Below, one piece after another: positions 24,056-31,488 of a stretch of 64,000 nucleotides of DNA. The stretch spans positions 6,696,001 through 6,760,000 of the forward strand of contig NZ_JANADP010000001.1 of the NCBI RefSeq assembly GCF_024199945.1, written 5' to 3'. How positions within the stretch are numbered: the first letter of the stretch is position 1; every line of letters starts with the position of its first letter. The stretch comes from Bradyrhizobium sp. CCGUVB4N. GTDB taxonomy: Bacteria; Pseudomonadota; Alphaproteobacteria; Rhizobiales; Xanthobacteraceae. The notes under the pieces were generated by a model, which had not been told where the DNA came from, did no database searches, and saw only the letters and a program-made list of their open reading frames with translations. The position numbers and the translations under genes are program-made.

Positions 24056-24907
24056 TCACGTGCCGTAGCTGTAAAAGCCCTGCCCGGTCTTGCGGCCGAG
24101 ATGGCCGGCATCGACCATTTCCTTGAGCAAGGGGGCCGGACGGTATTTGGGGTCGTTGAAGCCCTTATAAAAGACCTCCATCACCGACAGCATGGTGTCG
24201 AGGCCGACGAGGTCGGCCAGCGCCAGTGGCCCGATCGGATGGTTGCAGCCGAGCTTCATGCCGGCGTCGATCTCCTCCGCAGTCGCAATCCCCTCCTGGA
24301 GCGCGAAGATCGCCTCGTTGATCATCGGGCACAGGATGCGGTTGACGGCGAAGCCCGGGCTGTTCTTGGCGGTGATCGCCACCTTGCCGACGCGCTGGGC
24401 GAAGTCGAGTGCCTTGGCGTGGGTGTCGTCCGAGGTCTGCAAGCCGCGGATCAGTTCCAGCAGCGCCATCACCGGAACCGGGTTGAAGAAGTGCATGCCG
24501 ATGAAGCGATCGGGCCGATCGGTCGCAGCCGCGAGCTTGGTGATCGAGATCGAGGAGGTGTTGGTCGCAAGCAGCGTGCGCGGCGACAGCGTGGCGCAGA
24601 GGTCCTTCAGGATCTTGACCTTGAGCTCCTCGTTCTCTGTCGCAGCCTCAATGACGAGATCGCAATCGGAGAGCTTGGCGCGGTCGGTCGTGCCGGTGAT
24701 GCGCTTGAGCGTGGCGTCGCGATCGGCCGCCGACATCTTCTCTTTCTTGACCAGGCGCTCGAGGCTGCCGCCGACGGTGGCGACACCGCGGCTCACCGCC
24801 GCATCGGAGATGTCGACCATCACGACCGAAAGCCCGGCCGCGGCGCAGATCTGGGCGATGCCGTTGCCCATGGTCCCTGCTCCGATGATGCCAACGGTAT
24901 TGATCAT
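24056..24907 (-). CDS. hbdA: 3-hydroxybutyryl-CoA dehydrogenase
   Basis: 283 residues. It interconverts 3-hydroxyacyl-CoA and 3-oxoacyl-CoA with NAD(P). The Rossmann motif is GIIGAGTMGNGIAQICA (residues 6-22). The catalytic region GMHFFNPVPVMALLELI and the helix GFAVNRILCPMINEAI are typical of the HAD family, and length is normal (about 280-290). It stands alone between the REP element and the divergent ars operon. It probably serves polyhydroxybutyrate or fatty acid metabolism; the symbol is by function. Confidence 0.93.
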   Translation of the reverse strand: MINTVGIIGAGTMGNGIAQICAAAGLSVVMVDISDAAVSRGVATVGGSLERLVKKEKMSAADRDATLKRITGTTDRAKLSDCDLVIEAATENEELKVKILKDLCATLSPRTLLATNTSSISITKLAAATDRPDRFIGMHFFNPVPVMALLELIRGLQTSDDTHAKALDFAQRVGKVAITAKNSPGFAVNRILCPMINEAIFALQEGIATAEEIDAGMKLGCNHPIGPLALADLVGLDTMLSVMEVFYKGFNDPKYRPAPLLKEMVDAGHLGRKTGQGFYSYGT

Positions 24908-25160
24908 GGAATGACGTCCTTCTCGTTGAACGGGCCCGGCCTTGAGCGGCGTACCCGGTTTGACCTGAATTTCGAGCCGCGGGCCGCCCTAAGTGCTGCA
25001 CCGCATCCAGGCTCTTCCTTAACCCATCCGTGGCGAGAATAAAGTCGCCTTTCCGCTGTCAAAGGGCATGATTTCGTGGTCTCGCGGCCTGATCGGCCCG
25101 CGTTTTGCGGCCCGTTCCGCCCCTGGGAATGCCGAGATTCAAGTTGACGCGCAACCATCA

Positions 25161-25178
25161 TTTCAATAATCGTTGAAA
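25161..25178. promoter_or_regulatory. ArsR operator overlapping the arsR start
   Basis: TTTCAA - TAATCG - TTGAAA at 25161-25178 is a perfect 6-bp inverted repeat with a 6-base spacer, like known rhizobial ArsR sites. It ends 1 base before the arsR ATG (25180), so the regulator should repress its own operon. Confidence 0.65.
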
Positions 25179-25179
25179 T

Positions 25180-25524
25180 ATGGAAAAGACAGACGCCGTC
25201 GCGGCGCTCGCCGCTCTGGCGCAGGACAATCGTCTCGATGTCTTCCGCCTGCTGGTGCAGGCCGGCCCCGAAGGCATGACTGCAGGCGCGATCGCGGCGG
25301 CGCTGGATCTCGCGCCCAATACGCTGACGTTTCACTTCGACCGGCTGCGGATGGCCGGCCTTGCCACGGTCCGGCGCGAGGGGCGCTCGATGATCTATGC
25401 GGCGCGGTTCGAGACCATGAATGCGCTGGTCGGCTTCCTCACCGAAAATTGCTGCGGCGGCGTCTCCTGCACGCCCGCATCGTCCTCGAAATCCGCGCGA
25501 AAGCGCAACAAGGTTTTGGCCTGA
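25180..25524 (+). CDS. arsR: ArsR-family arsenic-responsive repressor
   Basis: 114 residues. The winged-helix domain is clear: AALAALAQDNRLDVFRLLV, GMTAGAIAAALDLAPNTLTFHFDRLRMAGL, then VRREGRSMIYAARF. Cysteines near the C-terminus (ENCCGGVSC) are the probable As(III) ligands; this layout occurs in proteobacterial ArsR types with C-terminal sites. The ATG directly follows the operator and has no Shine-Dalgarno sequence, so a leaderless or unusual start is possible. First gene of a four-gene ars operon. Confidence 0.9.
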   Translation: MEKTDAVAALAALAQDNRLDVFRLLVQAGPEGMTAGAIAAALDLAPNTLTFHFDRLRMAGLATVRREGRSMIYAARFETMNALVGFLTENCCGGVSCTPASSSKSARKRNKVLA

Positions 25525-25535
25525 AAGGACAGAGC

Positions 25536-26006
25536 ATGAAGCGCCTGCACGTTCACGTGTCCGTCGACGATCTCTCCCGCTCGATCGGGTTCTACTCCGC
25601 CCTGTTCGCGAGCAAGCCTTCCGTGGTGAAGCCCGACTACGCCAAATGGATGCTCGAAGATCCCCGCGTGAACTTCGCGATCTCGACGCGCGGGCGCACA
25701 CCCGGCCTCGACCATCTCGGCATCCAGGTCGAGACCCACGACGAGCTGCAAGAGGTCTATGCGCGGCTGCACCAGGCCGGCGGCGACATCATCGAGCAGG
25801 GGCAGACGGCCTGCTGCTACGCCAAGTCGGAGAAATCATGGATCGACGATCCCGCCGGCATCGCGTGGGAGACTTTTCATACCACCGGCGAAAGCATCGA
25901 CTACGGCGATGGCAGCGGTGAGAACCGCGCGCGAGTTGCGCATGAGAAGACAGGCGCCTGCTGCGCGCCGCAGGCCGCGCCAAAGCCGTCACAGGCCTGT
26001 TGCTGA
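25536..26006 (+). CDS. arsI: ArsI/CadI-family glyoxalase-fold protein (C-As lyase-like)
   Basis: 156 residues from ATG 25536. The VOC fold has the metal His at the start (KRLHVHVSVDDLSRSIGFYSALF) and a central GLDHLGIQVETHDEL. The vicinal cysteine motif TACCYAKSEKSWIDDP corresponds to the Cys pair that binds trivalent organoarsenicals in ArsI, which cleaves the C-As bond of methylarsenite. A Cys-rich tail (TGACCAPQ, QACC) is extra. Distance to arsR is 11 bases. Function as lyase is by family; CadI relatives bind other metals. Confidence 0.85.
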   Translation: MKRLHVHVSVDDLSRSIGFYSALFASKPSVVKPDYAKWMLEDPRVNFAISTRGRTPGLDHLGIQVETHDELQEVYARLHQAGGDIIEQGQTACCYAKSEKSWIDDPAGIAWETFHTTGESIDYGDGSGENRARVAHEKTGACCAPQAAPKPSQACC

Positions 26007-26017
26007 AGGTGGCGGCA

Positions 26018-26428
26018 ATGGACGCAATCATCTACCACAATTCCGCCTGCGGCACCTCGCGCAACACGCTTGCCATGATCCGGCACGCCGGCATCGAGCC
26101 GCATGTGATCGAGTATCTCAAGACGCCGCCGTCACGTGCCCTGTTGCAGCAGCTGGCCATACGCATGGGTCTTTCGGTGCGCGAGCTGCTGCGCGAGAAG
26201 GGCACGCCCTATGCCGAGCTCGGGCTCGACAACCCTGACCTGACCGACGACGAGCTTCTCGACGCCATGATGGCGCATCCGATCCTGATCAACCGGCCGA
26301 TCGTGGTCACGCCGAAAGGCGTGAAACTCTGCCGCCCGTCCGAGCAGGTGCTGGATCTCTTGCCCCCGCAGCAGGGCGAGTTCGTCAAGGAAGACGGCGA
26401 GCGCGTCCGGCTGGATCGCAGCGCCTGA
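26018..26428 (+). CDS. arsC: Arsenate reductase (glutaredoxin-dependent ArsC)
   Basis: 136 residues from ATG 26018, with an AAGGTGG site. It reduces arsenate to arsenite using glutathione and glutaredoxin. The catalytic Cys lies in YHNSACGTSRNTL (about residue 11), and the ArsC arginines fall in HPILINRPIVVTPKGVKLCRPSEQVLDLL. The stop TGA overlaps the next ATG (TGATG), linking it to the aquaporin gene. Confidence 0.93.
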   Translation: MDAIIYHNSACGTSRNTLAMIRHAGIEPHVIEYLKTPPSRALLQQLAIRMGLSVRELLREKGTPYAELGLDNPDLTDDELLDAMMAHPILINRPIVVTPKGVKLCRPSEQVLDLLPPQQGEFVKEDGERVRLDRSA

Positions 26429-27114
26429 TGCCGGGCCTTGCACAGCGCGCATTTGCCGAATGGCTCGGGACGGCGTTCCTGCTCGCCGCGGTGGTCGGCT
26501 CGGGGATCATGGCCGAGAGGCTCGCGGGCGGGAATGTCGCGCTGGCGCTCCTGTGCAACACCATCGCCACCGGCGCCATTCTCGTCGTGCTGATCCTGAT
26601 GTTTGCTTCCGTGTCAGGCGCCCATTTCAATCCGGCGGTGACATTGGCCTTTGCGCTACGCGGCGAAGTGGCCTGGATCGACGCTGCGATCTACATTGTC
26701 GCGCAGATCGCCGGCGCAATCATCGGCGTGTGGATTGCGCATCTGATGTTCGGGCTGCCCGTCCTCCAGATGTCGCTGACCGAACGAAGCGGTGCGGGAC
26801 AGTGGCTCGCCGAAGCGGTGGCGACCTTCGGACTGCTGCTGACGATCTTCGGCGTCGCGTCGCGAGCCTCGGCTGCCGTTCCCTACGCGGTCGGCCTGTA
26901 CATCACATCGGCCTATTGGTTCACGGCCTCGACGTCGTTTGCCAATCCCGCCGTCACCATGGCCCGATCGCTATCCGACACCTTTGCAGGCATCGCCCCG
27001 CACGACGTGCCGGCCTTCATGATCGCTCAGCTCATCGGGGCAGCCCTCGCCATTCCGCTGGCGGGCTGGCTGTGGGGCAGAGCAAGCGTGAAGCACGCTG
27101 CTGCCTACGAATGA
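26428..27114 (+). CDS. aqpS: Aquaglyceroporin of the ars operon (AqpS-like)
   Basis: 228 residues with six membrane helices and two half-helices carrying NPA boxes: GAHFNPAVTLAF and FANPAVTMARSL. In Sinorhizobium meliloti, arsR-aqpS-arsC-arsH gives arsenate resistance by letting arsenite leave through AqpS; the present operon looks like that scheme with ArsI added and without arsB/acr3 in the window. Its start overlaps the arsC stop. Confidence 0.88.
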   Translation: MPGLAQRAFAEWLGTAFLLAAVVGSGIMAERLAGGNVALALLCNTIATGAILVVLILMFASVSGAHFNPAVTLAFALRGEVAWIDAAIYIVAQIAGAIIGVWIAHLMFGLPVLQMSLTERSGAGQWLAEAVATFGLLLTIFGVASRASAAVPYAVGLYITSAYWFTASTSFANPAVTMARSLSDTFAGIAPHDVPAFMIAQLIGAALAIPLAGWLWGRASVKHAAAYE

Positions 27115-27250
27115 ATAGAGTGTCCAAACCGCTCGTCACCTGTATTCTCTGACTGTCGGCGGGAACGGCAGGGACCAGTGTGAAGCGGCATCGCAGCCAC
27201 GATATCGACCATCTCATGACATGCGGCCTGGCCCTGGGGCATCAGGCCGG

Positions 27251-27949
27251 ATGAACGACTTCGCACGCTCCATCGTTGCCGCGTTCACGCTGATTGGCGA
27301 AGCCGATCCGGAGCTGCTCGGTATCGTCGCCTTGTCGGTGCGCGTGAGCCTGACGGCCAGCATCATCGCGCTGCTGATCGGCGCGCCGCTCGGGGCACTG
27401 CTGGCGATCACCCGCTTTCGCGGGCGGCAGGTGGTCATCGTGCTGACCAATGCGCTGCTCGGACTGCCGCCCGTCGTGGTCGGGCTTGCACTCTATCTTC
27501 TGCTGTCGCGCTCCGGCCCGCTCGGCGCAGCGGGCCTGCTGTTCACGCCGGCGGCCATGGTGATTGCGCAGACGCTGCTGGCGACCCCGATCGTGGTTGC
27601 GCTGGTGCATCGGCCGGCAAGCCTGCTGTGGGCGGAATATGGCGACCTCGCACGGATCGACGGACTGTCGACACTGCGCAGCATCGGCCTCTTGTTCGCA
27701 CTCGGCCGGACCTCGCTGCTGACCGCCTTTCTCGCGGCGTTCGGGCGGGCGATCGCCGAGGTCGGCGCCATCATCATCGTCGGCGGCAACATCCGCGGCT
27801 TCACCCGCACCATGACGACGGCGATCGCGCTTGAGACCAGCAAGGGCGATTTGCCGCTGGCGCTCGGGCTCGGACTGATCCTGCTCGCGCTCAGCGTCGC
27901 CGTCTCGACCGTCGCCTTCCTGCTAGTGGGACGCGTTGGGGAAAAATAG
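27251..27949 (+). CDS. tupB: Tungstate ABC transporter permease TupB-like
   Basis: 232 residues from ATG 27251. Inner membrane protein with about five to six helices and the permease loop GRTSLLTAFLAAFGRAIAEVGAIIIVGGNIRGFTRTMTTAI, which matches TupB/ WtpB-type molybdate/tungstate permeases. Its 3' end overlaps that of tupA on the opposite strand by 27 bases. No tupC ATPase gene lies in the window, so the ATPase must come from elsewhere or the next gene is missing. Confidence 0.85.
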   Translation: MNDFARSIVAAFTLIGEADPELLGIVALSVRVSLTASIIALLIGAPLGALLAITRFRGRQVVIVLTNALLGLPPVVVGLALYLLLSRSGPLGAAGLLFTPAAMVIAQTLLATPIVVALVHRPASLLWAEYGDLARIDGLSTLRSIGLLFALGRTSLLTAFLAAFGRAIAEVGAIIIVGGNIRGFTRTMTTAIALETSKGDLPLALGLGLILLALSVAVSTVAFLLVGRVGEK

Positions 27950-28732
27950 CTGCTCGCCGCCGACCTTGTAGCCGGCGATCGCATCCTGCCCCTTTGGCGC
28001 GATCAGCCAGTCGATGAAGGCCTGCCCGTCCTTCGCCTTCACATTCGCATGCTTGTCCGGATTGACGAGCATGACGCCGTACTGATTGAACAGCCGCTTG
28101 TCGCCCTCGGTCAGGATCGCAAGCTCGCCCCGATTCTTGAACGACAGCCAAGTGCCGCGGTCGGACAGAAGGTAAGCCCCCGACGACGACGCCATGTTCA
28201 GCGCCGGCCCCATGCCTTGCCCGATCTCGCGATACCAGCTGTCCTTCCCGGTCGCAGGATCGATGCCGGCGTCCTTCCACAATCTCAGCTCGGCGGCATG
28301 CGTGCCGGACTTGTCGCCACGCGAGATGAACGGCGCCTTTGCCGCCGCGATCCTGCGCAGGGCATCAGCGACGTCCTTGCCGCCGGCAATCTTCGCGGGG
28401 TCGCTCTTCGGGCCGACGATGATGAAATCGTTGTACATGACGTCAAAGCGCTTCACGCCCTGCCCTTCGGACATGAACTTGTCTTCGGCCGGCCTGTCAT
28501 GGACGAACACCACGTCGGCATCGCCGCGCCGCCCGATATCCAGCGCCTGGCCGGTGCCGACGGCAACGACCTTCACCTCGATGCCTTCGGCCTTCGAGAA
28601 CAACGGCAGCAGATAGCCGAACAGGCCCGACTGCTCCGTCGACGTCGTCGAGGCCACGGTGATGCTGCGGTCCTGCGCGTGGGCGCCTGTCGACCAGACC
28701 AGAACCGCGGCGATGGCGGCAAGTTTCTTCAT
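27923..28732 (-). CDS. tupA: Tungstate-binding periplasmic protein TupA-like
   Basis: 269 residues from ATG 28732, with a signal peptide ending AHAQD. The oxyanion-binding start VASTTSTEQSGLFGYLLP is the TupA motif (TTST..SG). Further segments are VVAVGTGQALDIGRRGDADVVFVHD and APFISRGDKSGTHAAELRLW. It binds tungstate (or molybdate) for import. It is encoded convergently to tupB, not codirectionally as usual, and the two genes overlap at their 3' ends. Supply of Mo/W would serve the two Mo hydroxylases in this window. Confidence 0.9.
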   Translation of the reverse strand: MKKLAAIAAVLVWSTGAHAQDRSITVASTTSTEQSGLFGYLLPLFSKAEGIEVKVVAVGTGQALDIGRRGDADVVFVHDRPAEDKFMSEGQGVKRFDVMYNDFIIVGPKSDPAKIAGGKDVADALRRIAAAKAPFISRGDKSGTHAAELRLWKDAGIDPATGKDSWYREIGQGMGPALNMASSSGAYLLSDRGTWLSFKNRGELAILTEGDKRLFNQYGVMLVNPDKHANVKAKDGQAFIDWLIAPKGQDAIAGYKVGGEQLFFPNASH

Positions 28733-28837
28733 TGCGTCGTCCTCACTCCCCCGATGTTTCAAACTAGGCGGGAAGGACGACGCAGGAAAGCCCGACATTC
28801 GGCGCAAGATCAGCGGCCGGGGCAGTACCGCATGACG

Positions 28838-29113
28838 TCATGGCGGCCGCAGCCTCGTGATGATGTTTGATATCTCGTCGAGCTGGGCTTTGGCCGTCGC
28901 CAGCAGACCGATCAGATCGCGCGCCGACTGCGCCGATGCATCTGCCCCCGCCTGATCGATCACGCTCAGGCCTTCGGTGAGACGGGCGATGACACGCACG
29001 AGCTCGTCGCGGCGCGCCTCGAGATCCGCAAGCGTTGCATCGAAGCGCTCGTCAAGCCGCGCGCTTTGCAACGAGCGGATCGGAACGATCCTGTCTTCCG
29101 GAGGATCGGACAT
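28838..29113 (-). CDS. Hypothetical coiled-coil protein
   Basis: 91 residues, ATG 29113. No signal peptide. Sequence is largely helical with heptad-like spacing (DERFDATLADLEARRDELVRVIARLTEGL and ARDLIGLLATAKAQLDEISNIITRL). It lies upstream of tupA on the same strand, 105 bases away. Family unknown; it could be a small cytoplasmic structural or regulatory protein. Confidence 0.55.
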   Translation of the reverse strand: MSDPPEDRIVPIRSLQSARLDERFDATLADLEARRDELVRVIARLTEGLSVIDQAGADASAQSARDLIGLLATAKAQLDEISNIITRLRPP

Positions 29114-29335
29114 GCGAAGGTTCGCCTTGCTGCCCGAATATCCTAAGCGAGGCGGCGCGGAACGTTGCGGCGGTGCTTTGTCGCATCCGGGTTCCCGGAC
29201 CGGTTTGCGAAGGGAACGCCCTCACGCCGGCCTCACGGCCGTTGAACCCCGCGTGAGCTGCCGCGCAATCATGTGGCACCGCGGAATATCGCCCGTTTCG
29301 CCTGATCCATTCAGTGAAACGGTTTGGAGCGTCCC

Positions 29336-29608
29336 ATGACCAAGACAAGCATCATCGCCGCCCTGCTGATCATTCTGCCGCTTGCGATCGCGGGCCCGGC
29401 CCAGGCGTGGCCCGGACAGTCGTCGAGCATCGACTGCGCCTGGGGCGGCGAACCCACGGACTGCGAGGCGCTCACCATGGCGCTGGTCCACAAGCACGCC
29501 CTTGCGCATCAGCACATCCGCAAGGCCGAGCACGCGGCCGTCCCGCATGCACCAACGCATCAGCCGGATCGCGACGAAGATCCGCTCGCATCGATGCATT
29601 TCGAATGA
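29336..29608 (+). CDS. Small secreted His-rich protein
   Basis: 90 residues from ATG 29336 (GGAGCG upstream). A signal peptide (ending GPAQAW) precedes a mature part with two cysteines (SIDCAWGGEPTDCEAL) and a His-rich stretch (VHKHALAHQHIRKAEHAAVPHAPTH). The histidines suggest metal binding in the periplasm. No known family recognised. Confidence 0.65.
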   Translation: MTKTSIIAALLIILPLAIAGPAQAWPGQSSSIDCAWGGEPTDCEALTMALVHKHALAHQHIRKAEHAAVPHAPTHQPDRDEDPLASMHFE

Positions 29609-29669
29609 ACGCTGTGGCGCGTGGCTGTGCAGATGTTCTGCAATTGGTCCCGCCTAGATTGACAGGGGT

Positions 29670-31127
29670 GTGACGGCCGGGGCAGTTTTTCACATTGCTG
29701 GCGAATCAGCGATTGCCCTTACGGCCCGAGTACCTCTTGGACAACTCCCAGTGCTTTCGAGACTGATATCGTTGCTGAGCCGCATTCCTGCGGTGAAATG
29801 GGCGTTCAACCGGCTTCGGCCCCTGCCGCATAGCGGCAGTCTCGACGCGGCGCCGATCGCAGCGGAAGAAGAGCCTGCCGTCATCGCTGTTGCCGAAGCT
29901 GCGCCGGCCCTCGATACCGACATCAGCACGGAACCGTTGCATCGCGATGCCGGCATCGAAGTCGCGGCCCCGGTCACCGAAGACAACACCATTATCCCTG
30001 TCATCGAAGAGAGCCCGATCGCGGCTGCGACCGATATCAGCGTCAACGACGATTCATCGCTGGAGACGCCGGCCGGCGTCGGGCCTCTCGTCGTCGAAGA
30101 GATCGCAGTTCCGTCGCTTGAGGTCGCAATCGCGCCGGTTGATGCGCCCGAACTCACCAGCAGCGAGCCGCCCGCGGAACTCGTGACGGATGTTGAACCT
30201 GACGTCGTCGAAGAGACCTCGATCTCCGCTGTCGAAGTCGAAGTCGTTGATGCTCCCGAATCCGTTGCCGTGAGCGATCTGCCTGTCGAACTCCAGGCGA
30301 CACCCGAACCCGAGGCCGTGAACGAGACACTGGTCTCCGCTGTCGAGGTCGAGGCAATCGAGACACCTGAGCCCGTCATCGGTAGCGATGCTGCTCCGGA
30401 ACTCCCTGAAGATGTCGAGCCGATCGTCGCGGAGCAAGTCGTCGTTGCGCTTGTCGAGATGGCGACGATTCCGGTCGAGGTCTCCGAGCCCGTCACCGAA
30501 GACGAACCTGTATCCGTCGCTTCCTTGGAGATCGAGCCGGTCGCGGTCGATGAGACGCCCGTCGTCGTCGTCGACGCTGAGGTCCCCGCGCCTGTCGTCG
30601 TCGAGGCCAGCATCGACAGCGAGCCCGCTCCCAGCGTCGCCGCAGAGATCGACCCGGTCGTCGCGAACGATCCCGAACCCGTCGCAGCCACTCTTGCCGA
30701 GGCGACGATCGCCGACGCACCCGTTGCCGCCACGCACGTCGACCCTGAGCCGGCGCCCACCCCGAAGAGCCCGAGCACGCCGAAGGCGCGCGCAAAGATC
30801 GTCGAGCCCGCCGATCGTGCCGCGCTGGTCCGGCAACGCTGGACGGAGACCGGGATCAGGATGTGGAATCCGCGGCTTCACGGCACCGGCGAAGCCACAC
30901 TGAATATCCAGGGACGCATCGGACTGCTGCCGCCCGAGCCCGGCGAGACGATGCCGCGTTACGACAAGCTCGAATTCAAGATGCTCGGCGGCCAGATCGT
31001 CTGCGAAGGCGTGATCGTCGAGGCCCCTGTGCATGCGGGCCAGCGCAGCTTCACCCGGCTCGCCGAGCCGCGTGGCACCGATCGCACCCGCGAGCCGGTG
31101 CGGGAACGCCAGGCCGCCCTCGCCTGA
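29670..31127 (+). CDS. Acidic Val/Glu/Pro repeat protein with short conserved C-terminal domain
   Basis: Up to 485 residues from GTG 29670; the true start may be later. Residues about 60-370 form a low-complexity acidic region with degenerate repeats of about 45 residues, such as VVEETSISAVEVEVVDAPES and VNETLVSAVEVEAIETPEP. The last 110 residues are different and look folded (ALVRQRWTETGIRMWNPRLHG, then GRIGLLPPEPGETMPRYDKL). Many GTCGA-type codons make the opposite strand open as well, but the C-terminal domain and codon choice favour the plus strand. No family recognised. Confidence 0.6.
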   Translation: MTAGAVFHIAGESAIALTARVPLGQLPVLSRLISLLSRIPAVKWAFNRLRPLPHSGSLDAAPIAAEEEPAVIAVAEAAPALDTDISTEPLHRDAGIEVAAPVTEDNTIIPVIEESPIAAATDISVNDDSSLETPAGVGPLVVEEIAVPSLEVAIAPVDAPELTSSEPPAELVTDVEPDVVEETSISAVEVEVVDAPESVAVSDLPVELQATPEPEAVNETLVSAVEVEAIETPEPVIGSDAAPELPEDVEPIVAEQVVVALVEMATIPVEVSEPVTEDEPVSVASLEIEPVAVDETPVVVVDAEVPAPVVVEASIDSEPAPSVAAEIDPVVANDPEPVAATLAEATIADAPVAATHVDPEPAPTPKSPSTPKARAKIVEPADRAALVRQRWTETGIRMWNPRLHGTGEATLNIQGRIGLLPPEPGETMPRYDKLEFKMLGGQIVCEGVIVEAPVHAGQRSFTRLAEPRGTDRTREPVRERQAALA

Positions 31128-31190
31128 TCCTTTTCCTCTGCGATGACGCGCCCCATATGCTAGGCTGACGCCCGGGATGTGGGAGATCGC

Positions 31191-31475
31191 ATGTCCGCAA
31201 AATTACAAAGCCTGATCGTGATCGCCGCGCTCTGCGTTTCGCAAGGCGCGCTCGCCGCGTCCCATAAGCGGCCGCGCCACGTCCATGCGGCGCCGCCTGC
31301 CACCGATCCGGCATCCCCTTACAAGGCCAACCGGCTGTCCTTCTCACGTGGCGAGACCATCCTCGACACGCCCGGCCAGACCACCGTGCTGACGCGGCAG
31401 ATGCTCGACGACATGAATGCGACGAGCTTGCGCGACGCCATGCGCTCGACCGCCGGTGTGACGATCGGGCGCTAG
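31191..31475 (+). pseudogene. TonB-dependent receptor N-terminal stub (truncated plug domain)
   Basis: 94 residues from ATG 31191 with GGGAGA upstream. A signal peptide is followed by the start of a siderophore-receptor plug: ANRLSFSRGETILDTPGQ, TTVLTRQMLDDMNATSLRD and MRSTAGVTIGR, then a stop. A full receptor would continue for about 600 residues from GVTIG. The next 13 bases lead straight into the end of an esterase gene on the other strand, so the rest is gone. It is probably a decayed gene; a functional plug-only protein cannot be excluded. Confidence 0.65.
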
Positions 31476-31488
31476 GCCATTTCGCGCA

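Noticed and set aside
29690..30778. 362-residue Ser/Thr-rich frame on the minus strand
   Set aside because: It mirrors the repeated GTCGA-type codons of the acidic protein on the plus strand and lacks a start context or domain. The plus frame has a folded C-terminal part.
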